From assembly GCF_002563655.1 (NCBI RefSeq), contig NZ_PDIY01000001.1, positions 964,001 through 1,028,000 on the forward strand: 64,000 nt of DNA. The letters are read 5' to 3'. Each line of letters begins with the position of its first letter. The first letter of the stretch is position 1. The position numbers and the translations under genes are program-made. The DNA is from Bacillus sp. es.034 (GTDB lineage: Bacteria > Bacillota > Bacilli > Bacillales > Bacillaceae_B). Below are positions 50,512 through 61,979 of this stretch, one piece after another. Under the pieces are notes generated by a model. The model saw nothing but the letters and a program-made list of their open reading frames with translations, had not been told where the DNA came from and made no database searches.

Positions 50512-51375
<864 letters not shown>

Positions 51376-51431
51376 AACTCTGACGGTTTTTAGAACCGTT
51401 TATACTTTATAAAGTTTTTGTCAAAAGCTAG

Positions 51432-52850
<1,419 letters not shown>

Positions 52851-52854
52851 TTAG

Positions 52855-53277
<423 letters not shown>

Positions 53278-53282
53278 TAACG

Positions 53283-53323
53283 AAGAAACCACCTTTCCTT
53301 TGGAGAGGTGGTTTCTTTTTTTT
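53283..53323 (+). terminator. atp operon terminator
   Basis: Perfect 12-bp stem AAGAAACCACCT/AGGTGGTTTCTT, 11-nt loop, long T run. Confidence 0.94.
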
Positions 53324-53993
53324 ATGGCAAATGGACGGTTTGGATATGCTGCATATTCAAGTAGGTCGATTCGCCCTTGGCTGTAATCAATTCCATGATA
53401 TTATCCGACACTCTCTCGATCTTGCCGATCATTTCTTCCTGAACTCCCAGGTTTAATACCACGAGGTGCCCGCTCAATTTTTCAAGTTGAACCTCGAAGC
53501 TTCTGGCCAGGGTGATGGAATTTGACGGATTGACAGGCAGATTTTCCTTACTCAAGCGATAGGGAGAAAGATTGGTGGAATAGGGAATCAGCCATTTCAG
53601 ATGCTGCAGGGAGATGTACATCGTTTTGTAAACAGGGGAATAGAAGGCAAAGTAATTGTTCATGATCCCTGTGATATAACCGTGTATCGGCTGATTGCCC
53701 GTTGTGTAAATTTCAAGGAAGACTCCCTTGGCCGTGGTCAAAATTTTTCGCAGGGATAATTGATCTTCCTGTTCGAGCTGTGGGCTTACAGACGGTTCAT
53801 CGATCCCGATGGATTCCTTCGATACAACCGACATATTTTTTATATGAGAAGTGGAGATATAGATATAATCGTCTCCGTTATAGACGATCAGGACCTCGCT
53901 GCCGACCTCGATCAAAAATCCGTTGATGGCTTTTTTTCCGGTAAGTTCGATCATGACTGCTTCACCGGTGAATGCAGAATAGACATTTTTCAT
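53322..53993 (-). CDS. CotB-like protein with three LSm-type repeats
   Basis: A 223-residue protein. I see three copies of a ~60-residue beta-rich repeat, each ending in Tyr-(Ile/Leu)-x-x-x-His-(Ile/Leu)-(Lys/Gln): YISTSHIKN (about 45), YISLQHLKW (about 125) and YLNMQHIQT (about 211). This resembles the repeats of the B. subtilis outer spore coat protein CotB (YFNIHHIKS). There is no signal peptide. It lies in a minus-strand group with two other CotB-like genes, so a spore surface role is likely but not proven. Confidence 0.6.
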   Translation of the reverse strand: MKNVYSAFTGEAVMIELTGKKAINGFLIEVGSEVLIVYNGDDYIYISTSHIKNMSVVSKESIGIDEPSVSPQLEQEDQLSLRKILTTAKGVFLEIYTTGNQPIHGYITGIMNNYFAFYSPVYKTMYISLQHLKWLIPYSTNLSPYRLSKENLPVNPSNSITLARSFEVQLEKLSGHLVVLNLGVQEEMIGKIERVSDNIMELITAKGESTYLNMQHIQTVHLP

Positions 53994-54016
53994 AAGCTTT
54001 AATACTCCTTCCTAGT

Positions 54017-55369
54017 TTAAAATAACCACTCTATCCAAAGGTACAAACTGTATAATCCGACTAGTAGGCTGATTGGGACAACGAATATGGTCACCCTCAG
54101 ATAGCGGCTCCAGGAAATCTTGATTCCATGAGTCTTTAAGATGAACATCCAAATCAATGTGGCGAGGGTTCCCACTGGTGTCAACAACGCACCGATGTCA
54201 CTCCCCAGCACATTGGCTAAATAAGCAATCTGTAAAATGTGGGGATCCAGTCCCATTTCCGTGATGGATAGGGTGCCGATCATCACCGCCGGCAGATTGT
54301 TAAAGAGATTGGAGATCACGGTAAGGAAGATCCCCATGATGATACTGGCATTGAAAGGCTGTCCGACAATATGATCCCTGAATTGGTCGACGATGAAGTC
54401 GCTTAATCCGACATTTTTCAGCCCATACACCAGCACATACATATTAAAAGCGAATAACAGAACATGCCAAGGCGTCTTTCGGACAATATCCATGAAGCCC
54501 ATCCTTGTCCGCATGTACCTGAGGAAGATCAGAATGACGGCCCCGACCATACCGATGATTTCAAGTGGTATGCCAAAAGGGGTCAGGGCAAAAAAGGCGG
54601 CCCGGGTGAGAACGACAATCAGCAAACAATACTTGATCAGGGTAAAATCGATTTCTTTCTTCTGCTCATTGGAGGAAAGAGGGTGTGAGTAGGAGTAGGC
54701 TTGGGCATCTTTTTTCCAGTTGATCGAGACATCCAGGATTTTTTTCGGGATTGATTTGCGGAAGTAGAGGTAGAGAAGATAGGCGATGACGAGGATGGCG
54801 ACCATGGATGGCACGAACATCATCTGAACGTAGTCCTGCAGGGTGAGACCGACGATTTTCAGGGCTATGAGATTCGAAATATTGCTGACGGCGATGGGTG
54901 CACTGGCGGCAGTGGCAATAAGGGCACCTGAAAGCAGGTAGGGGATTTTCTGATGGTTCTTGAGCTTCAATAGGGAGGTCATATGGATGATGATCGGAGT
55001 GGTGATGAGGATGCTGCCGTCGTTATTAAAGAACATGGTCATCATAAAACATAATAACATCACATAGACATACAACCTGAGTCCCGAACCCCTCGACCTG
55101 TTGACAATATTCACGGCGACGACCCGGAAGAAACCGATACTCTCAAGGACGATGGACATCATGATCGTCGATAATATCGTAAGAGCGGCCCCGCTCACGA
55201 TATCGACGATGGTAAACACATCGCTGAAGGGAACGATCCCGATAAGAAGGACGATGGCCGCCCCGATGGATGTAGGGATGGTTTCATTGATCCCGAACGG
55301 TCTCCATAACATGACAATGATGGTAAGGGAAAAAATGATCGTCATAAACCAAAACATATTATCGGGCAT
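54017..55369 (-). CDS. ArsB/NhaD-superfamily membrane transporter
   Basis: A 450-residue protein with about eleven to twelve hydrophobic segments. The ion-transporter hallmarks of the ArsB/NhaD/CitM group occur twice: MFFNNDGSILITTPIIIH (about 112-129) and FNNLPAVMIGTLSI (about 363-376), followed by GSDIGALLTPVGTLATLIW. It resembles arsenical pump membrane proteins, but no arsR or arsC is nearby, so arsenite may not be the substrate. Its start overlaps the stop of a 51-residue membrane protein. It sits inside a group of CotB-like genes, an unexpected setting. Confidence 0.8.
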   Translation of the reverse strand: MPDNMFWFMTIIFSLTIIVMLWRPFGINETIPTSIGAAIVLLIGIVPFSDVFTIVDIVSGAALTILSTIMMSIVLESIGFFRVVAVNIVNRSRGSGLRLYVYVMLLCFMMTMFFNNDGSILITTPIIIHMTSLLKLKNHQKIPYLLSGALIATAASAPIAVSNISNLIALKIVGLTLQDYVQMMFVPSMVAILVIAYLLYLYFRKSIPKKILDVSINWKKDAQAYSYSHPLSSNEQKKEIDFTLIKYCLLIVVLTRAAFFALTPFGIPLEIIGMVGAVILIFLRYMRTRMGFMDIVRKTPWHVLLFAFNMYVLVYGLKNVGLSDFIVDQFRDHIVGQPFNASIIMGIFLTVISNLFNNLPAVMIGTLSITEMGLDPHILQIAYLANVLGSDIGALLTPVGTLATLIWMFILKTHGIKISWSRYLRVTIFVVPISLLVGLYSLYLWIEWLF

Positions 55370-55514
55370 GAGATTTCGCCTCTTTTATGATGGAAGAAGG
55401 TGAACCATCTAAATGCTCAAAGAGTGGATATTTGTCCACCTTTGAAATACCGGGTTTAATAAACAGGAGATGAAAGATACTTCCTAAAAGTACAAAATAG
55501 ATGATCAAGAACAT
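55359..55514 (-). CDS. 51-residue membrane protein overlapping the transporter start
   Basis: Reads MFLIIYFVLLGSIFHLLFIK at the N terminus, one hydrophobic segment, then a polar tail ending EAKSHAR. AAAGGAGGA lies about 6 nt before the ATG, an excellent ribosome site. Its TAA overlaps the first codons of the transporter, so the two are translationally coupled. The family is not recognised; it may be a small subunit or stabiliser of the transporter. Confidence 0.65.
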   Translation of the reverse strand: MFLIIYFVLLGSIFHLLFIKPGISKVDKYPLFEHLDGSPSSIIKEAKSHAR

Positions 55515-55668
55515 GATCATTCCTCCTTTCGAATCGCAATCCTTTATGAATTATCCCAGCATCTTCTTCAACTGCAACCTGTCAATGATGGAGGATGCTG
55601 AGATTTTTCATGCATAGCATAAGCCTGTTCATTCGTTATGACCAACTTTTACTGAGATTCTGCCGTCT

Positions 55669-56322
55669 TTACTTGGAGGTTGAATTTTTGGAAGAAGAGG
55701 ATTTTGCCCCTTCAAGTTCATCGTAATAGAAAGCAGGTTGTTGTTTTTTCTTCGTGTTTTTAGTAGAAGATTTAGTGGATGATTGGTTTTTAGAGCTTTG
55801 CTGGGATGAGCTGCTCTTGTTGGATGATTCCTGATTCTTTGAAGAGTCCTGTTTTTGTGAGGAATTATCTTTACTGGATGAGCTGTCTTGATTATCCGAA
55901 GTCGTTTTCTTCGTCCCATCATAAATATTCAGAACCGAGGCATGCTGCAGATACACCCGGTCTTTCCCCTGTGTCAACACGAGGTGATCTTCTTCCACCG
56001 CTGAAAGAATCCCTGAGTAGGACGCTTTGCCGGATCCATTGATCGTCACCCAGCTGAGTAAGCTCTGGGACAATACATCGGACATTTTTTCACCCTTCAA
56101 GTGATCATCCGTTACAGGCAACGCTTCTACATCTTTAGAGTTCTTCGTTACTGCCTGGATTTGTGAAATCGGGTAATACAATGTTTCGTTTTCACTGGAA
56201 TAGACGGTCAGATAATCCGTACTGACCTCCGCTAATTGACCTGACAGTTTTGTCCCGTCGTTTAGAACAATATTGATCTGATAACCTGTTAACCCTTTTA
56301 ATGAATCATTGAAATTACTCAT
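55669..56322 (-). CDS. CotB-like protein with Ser/Lys/Gln-rich tail
   Basis: A 217-residue protein with two LSm-like repeats (about 1-60 and 75-135: GYQINIVLNDGTKLSGQL, later VTINGSGKASYSGILSAV). A low-complexity tail of about 70 residues follows, dominated by Ser, Lys, Gln and Asn (SNKSSSSQQSSKNQSS). B. subtilis CotB likewise combines such repeats with a Ser/Lys-rich, heavily phosphorylated C-terminal half. Start ATG 56322 on the minus strand follows GGAAGGGAG. Likely spore coat or another surface structure; 30 bp from the next CotB-like gene, so one operon. Confidence 0.68.
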   Translation of the reverse strand: MSNFNDSLKGLTGYQINIVLNDGTKLSGQLAEVSTDYLTVYSSENETLYYPISQIQAVTKNSKDVEALPVTDDHLKGEKMSDVLSQSLLSWVTINGSGKASYSGILSAVEEDHLVLTQGKDRVYLQHASVLNIYDGTKKTTSDNQDSSSSKDNSSQKQDSSKNQESSNKSSSSQQSSKNQSSTKSSTKNTKKKQQPAFYYDELEGAKSSSSKNSTSK

Positions 56323-56352
56323 TCAATTATTCTCCCTTCCTTATAGAGAAAA

Positions 56353-56814
56353 TTACTTCTCTTCTTCCGTTTTCTCTGCTTTTTTAGCCTTCACGCCGTA
56401 GCTGATGCTTTTCACATGGAATGCAGCCAGGCGGACAACCTCTTCATTCAACACAAGTGTGACGAATTCATCATTCGAATTCTCAAGAATACCCTCGAGT
56501 TTCTCAGGACCACCGCGATTGATGCTCACCCATTGATATTTCAAGCTTGTGAGTAAAGCTCCAAACGTGTCTTCCTTCATAAATTCCATACCTTCTTCAG
56601 AAAGTTCCTCCACATTAAACGGCAAACCTGATTTAATGTTCTGGGAAATGCTCTTAACATGGGATGTATTGTAGTAGATCACACCATCTTTTTCTGTTAA
56701 AAGAGCGAAATGATCGTTCCCTCCATATAGAAGCTTTCCGGTACGCGATTCTGGACCGCCGCGATTCACCTTGACAACCTTCCCGACAAGCGAAGACATT
56801 AATTCTTTATTCAT
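56353..56814 (-). CDS. CotB-like spore coat protein with two RGGPE repeats
   Basis: A 153-residue protein with two repeats, VGKVVKVNRGGPESRTGKL (about 9-27) and YQWVSINRGGPEKLEGIL (about 93-110), each ending in HVKSIS. These match the CotB repeat motifs as I recall them (YRGGPESKKGKL and KWVSINRGGPEAIEGIL). It lacks the Ser-rich tail, which is carried by the adjacent gene, so the pair looks like a split CotB. ATG 56814 follows AACAGGAGGGAAC. Upstream on the minus strand, CATATACATA resembles a mother-cell sigma -10 but no firm promoter can be named. Confidence 0.75.
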   Translation of the reverse strand: MNKELMSSLVGKVVKVNRGGPESRTGKLLYGGNDHFALLTEKDGVIYYNTSHVKSISQNIKSGLPFNVEELSEEGMEFMKEDTFGALLTSLKYQWVSINRGGPEKLEGILENSNDEFVTLVLNEEVVRLAAFHVKSISYGVKAKKAEKTEEEK

Positions 56815-57091
56815 ACTTGTTCCCTCCTGTTGTATATAAACATTTTCACTTTATGTATATGTGACATGCCGTGACATTGTACTATTACAGACGCCCTTTT
56901 TGGTGGACTAGTTGGGGTTAGGAGGGGAAATGGGCGGGGGGATGGAGGGGAAACGCACGTGATAATGGAAGCAAAGCAGGATCTTTTCTAATAGAGCTTA
57001 AAAAATAGGCTCTGATTTAGGCGGGGACAACCCAAACGCTGGAGGGGAAGGGAACGTAGACTATAGGAAAGGACAAAAGGAGGATGGGAAA

Positions 57092-57307
57092 ATGAGTTCG
57101 AAAAAAGGACAAGGAAAAGGGAAAGGCCAGCTGCAGTACCAAAATTATGGCGAATATCAGTGGATGATCGGTGATATGGGCCAGCAGGAAGCTAAAGGTG
57201 GAAAAGATAAGCAAAAGGGACAGGGCAAACAAGCTAAATGCGGCTGCCAGGGATACTACTACGAATGCATGCAACAAGGTCAAAAAGGCAAAAAGAAAGA
57301 GAAATAA
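57092..57307 (+). CDS. small basic Gly/Gln/Lys-rich protein
   Basis: A 71-residue hydrophilic protein: about a quarter Lys, rich in Gly and Gln, with aromatic patches (LQYQNYGEYQWMIGDM) and a Cys-Gly-Cys followed by YYYEC. Composition is like spore-coat or crosslinked matrix proteins, but I do not recognise a family. ATG 57092 follows AAAGGAGGATG, a strong ribosome site. The reverse strand is open too, but without a ribosome site. It is bordered by CotB-like genes and a strong terminator, supporting a real gene with a possible spore role. Confidence 0.6.
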   Translation: MSSKKGQGKGKGQLQYQNYGEYQWMIGDMGQQEAKGGKDKQKGQGKQAKCGCQGYYYECMQQGQKGKKKEK

Positions 57308-57371
57308 AACCTCCAGCCGACATATCCACGGTACACATGACTACCTTATGAAATACGCCCCTCATTAAAAC

Positions 57372-57410
57372 AAAACCACCCATTACAATCCTCTGTAATG
57401 GGTGGTTTTT
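57372..57410 (+). terminator. terminator after the basic protein
   Basis: Perfect 16-bp stem AAAACCACCCATTACA/TGTAATGGGTGGTTTT, loop ATCCTC. A run of A before it also allows termination from the other side. Confidence 0.95.
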
Positions 57411-57412
57411 AT

Positions 57413-57427
57413 GGAGGGACGGACCTC
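57413..57427. repeat. GAGGGACGGACC repeat copy before ywzB
   Basis: GGAGGGACGGACCTC directly after the terminator, 95 bp before ywzB. Single, unpaired copy. Confidence 0.72.
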
Positions 57428-57521
57428 TTCAAAAAATTTGCAAAATACATATGTAGTTACTGAATTATGTGTTAAAATGTTCTATGTGTGTCGAATTTGG
57501 TCATTTGAAGGAGTGAAAAGA

Positions 57522-57758
57522 GTGGTGGAAAGCTTTGGTCAACAGGCCCTAGTCAGCATGCTTGTGCATTTATTTGTATTCGGGATCACGTTCTGGGCTT
57601 TGCAAGCCATTCAGCTGGACAAGCTCCTGAAGAAGAATCGGGTCGCACAGGGGAGACTATTGTATGTCCTACTAACGGTCGCAATCGGGTCAGCCGTCAG
57701 CCGTTTTTTACTGGATTATTACCTATGGTCTCAGAGCTTGCCGGTTTTCTTTGAATAA
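57522..57758 (+). CDS. ywzB: YwzB family DUF1146 membrane protein
   Basis: A 78-residue protein with two hydrophobic helices (about 11-28 and 44-64), the DUF1146 pattern (GQQALVSMLVHLFVFGITFW). It has the same length and position as B. subtilis ywzB before ywmB-murAA. GTG 57522 lies 8 nt after AAGGAG; GTG 57525 is the alternative. Function unknown. Confidence 0.85.
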   Translation: MVESFGQQALVSMLVHLFVFGITFWALQAIQLDKLLKKNRVAQGRLLYVLLTVAIGSAVSRFLLDYYLWSQSLPVFFE

Positions 57759-57979
57759 GTAGAGATTCTGACAAAAAATAGGTCTTCCTGCATGTTTTCA
57801 AGGGACACTGTTTTGAGTAAGATTAATTTTGTGTTCGTCCCTTTGTGAAAAAGTTTCAAAGTGAAACCCTTTTCACAATACTTGCTTGAAAGCCTCAATA
57901 ATTGTAAAAAGATGACGACAATTTTCAAGTATGTTCTCCCTCTATTCGGACAGACTTTTAGTAAGGGGAGGAATGAAAA

Positions 57980-58729
57980 ATGAGTCGGTATTTTTACATT
58001 ATTTTAATCTTTTTGGTTGGATTAGGTTTTCTTCCTGTCATTAATGGGAACAACACTATCGTAGCCAAACATTTATTAGACATTGAAAAGCTTGATCAAG
58101 CCATTGTTCATTCTCAAGGTCAGATAACTGAATGGTCTCTATATGCAAGAGAAAACAAAAAAAGCTTCACGAATAAAGGGTTTGCCAAATATAGTACTAC
58201 TATGCAGGAAACATTTTCTGATTTTGACTGGGAGACAGAAAAGTCCGCTGAAGGAGTAGTGGTTGTGGGACAACGTCAGACGTCTCACGGGGAAGAAACC
58301 ATTAAGTTCCAGCATACCCCCACAAACGGGCATTCAGTATCGTACATTATGTATGAAATGCGCGGAAATCAGAAAGCGTTGGGAGAAAAGACGAAGCAGT
58401 ATATCAAGTCTGAATTCATCCCAAATATGGAAATCATTTTCACTTCTAAACCTATGATTTTCTCTTGTATAAAAGGCGAATTCAATGATAAGCTTGAGAA
58501 AGTTTTGTCGAATCAGGCTGTCGAACTAATGTCGAAATTAGACGCAAAAGAACTGGAATCACTTAAAGAAGAAGACTTTTATTCCATTTCAGCTTACTCG
58601 GAACAAATGTCACGGACTATACCTACAAAAAATGATGATATGAATATACAACTAGGTCTACGGAAAAGCGGAATGGGCGCTAAGACAACCTTTGTGATTG
58701 GCACACCCATCCTAATTATTGAATATTAA
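57980..58729 (+). CDS. ywmB: YwmB family protein
   Basis: A 249-residue exported protein with an N-terminal hydrophobic signal segment (about 4-22) and the YwmB (TATA-box-like fold, DUF1779) domain. Located between ywzB and murAA as in B. subtilis. No enzyme motif is visible and the role is unknown. ATG 57980 follows AAGGGGAGGAATG. Confidence 0.83.
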   Translation: MSRYFYIILIFLVGLGFLPVINGNNTIVAKHLLDIEKLDQAIVHSQGQITEWSLYARENKKSFTNKGFAKYSTTMQETFSDFDWETEKSAEGVVVVGQRQTSHGEETIKFQHTPTNGHSVSYIMYEMRGNQKALGEKTKQYIKSEFIPNMEIIFTSKPMIFSCIKGEFNDKLEKVLSNQAVELMSKLDAKELESLKEEDFYSISAYSEQMSRTIPTKNDDMNIQLGLRKSGMGAKTTFVIGTPILIIEY

Positions 58730-58761
58730 TATAGAGAAATTGGACGCGGAGGGGAATACTC

Positions 58762-60069
58762 TTGGAAAAAATTATCGTCCGCGGCGGTCAGCGTTTAAGC
58801 GGTACAGTGCAAGTTGAAGGAGCAAAGAATGCCGTTTTACCAGTCATCGCTGCTACATTATTAGCAAGTGAAGGAAAAAGTAAAATTACAAATGTACCAC
58901 CACTCTCCGATGTATATACGATCAATGAAGTATTACGTCATTTAAATACAGATGTAGAGTTTAACAATGGTGAAGTCATCGTGAATGCATCTAGAGAGTT
59001 GTTTATTGAAGCACCGTTCGAATATGTGCGTAAAATGCGTGCATCCGTTCTTGTAATGGGTTCACTCTTAGGCCGTACGGGTAAAGCGCGTGTCGCTCTT
59101 CCTGGAGGCTGTGCGATTGGATCAAGACCGATTGACCAACACTTAAAGGGCTTCGAGGCAATGGGAGCCAAAGTGAAGGTAGGAAATGGTTTCATCGAAG
59201 CGGAAGTAGACGGAAGATTGAAGGGTGCCAAGGTGTATCTGGACTTCCCAAGCGTTGGGGCAACAGAAAACATCATGATGGCAGCCGTTCTTGCAGAAGG
59301 AACAACCATCCTTGAGAACGTAGCAAAAGAACCTGAAATCGTCGACTTAGCCAACTTCCTGAACAAAATGGGAGGAAGCGTGGTAGGTGCAGGAACCGGC
59401 ACGATCCGTATCGAAGGTGTAGACCGTCTATACGGTGTCGAGCACAGCATCATCCCTGACCGTATCGAAGCAGGAACCTTCATGGTGGCAGCTGCGATCA
59501 CTCAAGGTAATGTCCTTGTAAAAGGTGCGATTCCGGAACATTTATCTTCATTAGTGGCGAAGATGGAAGAGATGGGCGTTACGATCATCGATGAAGAAGA
59601 AGGTCTTCGTGTCATTGGACCGGAGAAACTGAAATCCGTCGATATCAAAACGATGCCTCATCCAGGTTTCCCGACAGATATGCAATCTCAAATGATGGCA
59701 TTGCTTCTGGCAGCTGACGGTACCAGCGTCATCACGGAAACCGTATTTGAAAATCGTTTCATGCATGCGGAAGAATTCCGTCGCATGGGAGCAGACATCA
59801 AGATCGAAGGACGCTCTGTCATCATGAACGGACCAACACCTCTTCAAGGGGCAGAAGTGGCTGCAACGGATCTTCGTGCTGCAGCGGCACTTTCCATCGC
59901 TGGTCTAGTGGCAGACGGTTATACTCGCGTAACAGAACTGAAGCATTTAGATCGTGGATATGTGAACTTCCATCAGAAGCTAGCAGGCCTTGGAGCCGAT
60001 ATCGAGCGTGTGAAGGAAGTCGAAGAAACACCTGTTTCTGAGCAGCAAGACATGATTAAGGATGCGTAA
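58762..60069 (+). CDS. murAA: UDP-N-acetylglucosamine 1-carboxyvinyltransferase 1
   Basis: The essential MurA of Bacillus: first committed step of peptidoglycan precursor synthesis. The 435-residue product has catalytic Cys117 in [15 protein letters not shown] and the C-terminal extension [14 protein letters not shown]. The TTG start at 58762 follows GGAGGGG. It is a paralogue of murAB at 28.7 kb; sequence divergence shows an old duplication. Followed by a terminator, then spoIID. Confidence 0.96.
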   Translation: MEKIIVRGGQRLSGTVQVEGAKNAVLPVIAATLLASEGKSKITNVPPLSDVYTINEVLRHLNTDVEFNNGEVIVNASRELFIEAPFEYVRKMRASVLVMGSLLGRTGKARVALPGGCAIGSRPIDQHLKGFEAMGAKVKVGNGFIEAEVDGRLKGAKVYLDFPSVGATENIMMAAVLAEGTTILENVAKEPEIVDLANFLNKMGGSVVGAGTGTIRIEGVDRLYGVEHSIIPDRIEAGTFMVAAAITQGNVLVKGAIPEHLSSLVAKMEEMGVTIIDEEEGLRVIGPEKLKSVDIKTMPHPGFPTDMQSQMMALLLAADGTSVITETVFENRFMHAEEFRRMGADIKIEGRSVIMNGPTPLQGAEVAATDLRAAAALSIAGLVADGYTRVTELKHLDRGYVNFHQKLAGLGADIERVKEVEETPVSEQQDMIKDA

Positions 60070-60080
60070 ATAGATAGTGG

Positions 60081-60116
60081 AAAAGGTGAGCTCTTTTTGG
60101 AGGGCTTGCCTTTTTT
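60081..60116 (+). terminator. murAA terminator
   Basis: AAGGTGAGC pairs with GCTTGCCTT (two wobbles), 12-nt loop, T run. Confidence 0.82.
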
Positions 60117-60180
60117 GTTTTCAAAAACCCATCCCCTCGCACACTATCACTCCCAACCCTCAAACTCTCCCAATTCACAA

Positions 60181-60210
60181 TCATAATTGCTTGTCCACTA
60201 CCATACATAT
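60181..60210 (+). promoter_or_regulatory. candidate sigma-E promoter of spoIID
   Basis: TCATAAT, 14 bp, then CATACATAT, close to the sigma-E pattern (TCATATT / CATACAnT), 65 bp before spoIID. spoIID is a classical sigma-E gene. Confidence 0.65.
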
Positions 60211-60274
60211 GAAAGAGAGTGGAGAAGTGTGCTAGGACATTCTCCTATTTAATCTTTCATTGGAGGCCGCGAAC

Positions 60275-61288
60275 ATGAAGCAGTTGAAACCCGTAGTGAT
60301 CATCTTCTCAATCTTTATCAGCATCATCTTTCTTGTACCCACTCTGCTGGTACTCCCATTTTCATCAGACAAGGACACGGCAAACCTGGACGAAAAATTG
60401 AAAAATACACCATCCGTTGAAGAATTGGCAGACTCAGTCGAGGTGTCGGTGTATCGATCCGGTCAGGATCTCATCGAAAAACTTCCCCTTGAGCAGTATG
60501 TCGTAGGGGTAGTGGCGGGGGAAATGCCGGCGGATTTTGAAAAGGAAGCATTGAAGGCACAGGCCCTTGCAGCAAGGACCTATATGGTGAATCAGCTTAT
60601 GTCAGATGATCCTTCTGTGCCGAAGGGAGCCGATGTGACGGATACGGTATCCCATCAGGTGTATAAAAACCAAAAGGAACTGGCCACCCTATGGGGCTCA
60701 GACTATGACTGGAAAATCAAGAAGATTTCAGAAGCGGTCCTGGAAACAAAGGGGAAAGTTCTCACATATGATGATAAGCCGATTACGGCCGCATTCTTCT
60801 CGACAAGTAACGGCTATACGGAAAACTCAGAGGCGTATTGGACAGATGATATCCCGTATTTACGGAGTGTAGAAAGTCCTTGGGACAAAGCATCACCCAA
60901 GTTTGAAGATCAAAAGATCATTCCGATCAATGAATTCAAAAAGAAGCTCGGTGTCACACTGCCTAAGGACGGGTCGGTGGGGACGATCACATCAAGGACC
61001 GAAGGCAAAAGGGTGGCGAAGGTAGAAATCAATGGGAAAGAATTCACAGGGCGTGAGATCAGGGATAAATTGGGCCTCAGATCCTCAGACTTCACCTGGT
61101 ACCTGAAGGATGACCACATCGTCATTGCCACAAAAGGTTTCGGCCATGGAGTCGGGATGAGCCAGTACGGGGCAAACGGGATGGCGAAGGAAGGCAAGAA
61201 TTATAAAGATATCGTGACCCATTATTATAAAGACGTCAAAATAACGGAATCGAGCAAACTCCTGCAAAAGGTGACGGCACAAAGATAA
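60275..61288 (+). CDS. spoIID: stage II sporulation protein D, peptidoglycan lytic transglycosylase
   Basis: Mother-cell peptidoglycan hydrolase that cuts stripped glycan strands during engulfment, with SpoIIP and SpoIIM. The 337-residue product has an N-terminal membrane anchor (about 7-27) and the SpoIID domain with the catalytic Glu in [22 protein letters not shown] (about 84-87). The C-terminal signature [17 protein letters not shown] is present. ATG 60275 follows TGGAGG. Transcription from a sigma-E-type promoter is predicted. Confidence 0.94.
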   Translation: MKQLKPVVIIFSIFISIIFLVPTLLVLPFSSDKDTANLDEKLKNTPSVEELADSVEVSVYRSGQDLIEKLPLEQYVVGVVAGEMPADFEKEALKAQALAARTYMVNQLMSDDPSVPKGADVTDTVSHQVYKNQKELATLWGSDYDWKIKKISEAVLETKGKVLTYDDKPITAAFFSTSNGYTENSEAYWTDDIPYLRSVESPWDKASPKFEDQKIIPINEFKKKLGVTLPKDGSVGTITSRTEGKRVAKVEINGKEFTGREIRDKLGLRSSDFTWYLKDDHIVIATKGFGHGVGMSQYGANGMAKEGKNYKDIVTHYYKDVKITESSKLLQKVTAQR

Positions 61289-61289
61289 G

Positions 61290-61336
61290 AAAAAGGATTG
61301 AGTATGGTCATGGCGACCGGACTCAATCCTTTTTTA
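61290..61336. terminator. bidirectional terminator spoIID / VanZ-like gene
   Basis: AAAAAGGATTGAGT pairs with ACTCAATCCTTTTT over 14 bp. A run before and T run after serve both converging genes. Confidence 0.92.
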
Positions 61337-61760
61337 CATATGCTTCAAACCTCTTCATCGCCCTCGTCAACCTGTGATCCGGATTTCGGAAATACGTGCG
61401 GTTCACGATCCAAAATAGGACGGTGACCCCAATCAAATCCTTGGCGGCATCAATCATCGTGGAAGACCGGTACGGCACGAAGGATTGATGGATCTCATCT
61501 ATGAATCCATAAAAAATAGCTATCAGTGCGACCATGAAATTCAATGTGAACCGAAGCCTTCCGTGTGCGAGCAGTGCGACGACAAACAATGCATATAAAA
61601 TCCCGAACTCAACCAAGTGGAGTGATTCCTTAATGAAACGGTCCATCCCATCATCAGGTAACCGCAGCACGGCATCATCAGGATTGCTCGACATGACCCA
61701 AATCAGGATCATATAAAGAAAAGGCGCAGCCGTCAGCACATATTTAAGTAACTTCTTCAT
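61323..61760 (-). CDS. VanZ-like family membrane protein
   Basis: A 145-residue protein with four hydrophobic segments and the VanZ motifs: KESLHLVEFGILYALF (about 45-60) and GFIDEIHQSFVPYRSSTMIDAAKDLIG (split around residue 90-115). VanZ proteins can raise teicoplanin tolerance, but most genomic copies have no known role. ATG 61760 on the minus strand follows AAAGGACGG. Inserted between spoIID and spoIIQ, and convergent with spoIID. Confidence 0.85.
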   Translation of the reverse strand: MKKLLKYVLTAAPFLYMILIWVMSSNPDDAVLRLPDDGMDRFIKESLHLVEFGILYALFVVALLAHGRLRFTLNFMVALIAIFYGFIDEIHQSFVPYRSSTMIDAAKDLIGVTVLFWIVNRTYFRNPDHRLTRAMKRFEAYVKKD

Positions 61761-61931
61761 ATCGGATCCGTCCTTTCAGTTTATAGTATTGTACCATGGG
61801 GGACCGGGATTTCGTTATCATCACTCAATAGTTTCGAAGTTTGCCACATTTTTTGGAGGAAAATTCCACAACCATACATATTCCTCCCCACTTTGTCGAA
61901 ACATAAGAAATTAAAATTTTTTTGCCAATGT

Positions 61932-61960
61932 GTATATATTTTCTGAATTCTGTTCAGAAT
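61932..61960 (+). promoter_or_regulatory. candidate sigma-F promoter of spoIIQ
   Basis: GTATA, 15 bp, then GTTCAGAAT, matching the sigma-F pattern (GYWTA / GgnnAnAnT) at 8 of 9 positions, ending 20 bp before the start. B. subtilis spoIIQ is sigma-F dependent. Confidence 0.65.
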
Positions 61961-61979
61961 GATTGCTGAGGTGATGAAA

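Noticed and set aside
57017..57283. Open minus-strand frame of 88 codons opposite the basic protein
   Set aside because: It is the antisense image of a Lys/Gly/Gln-rich plus-strand gene with a strong ribosome site; the apparent hydrophobicity comes from reverse-reading AAR/CAR codons.
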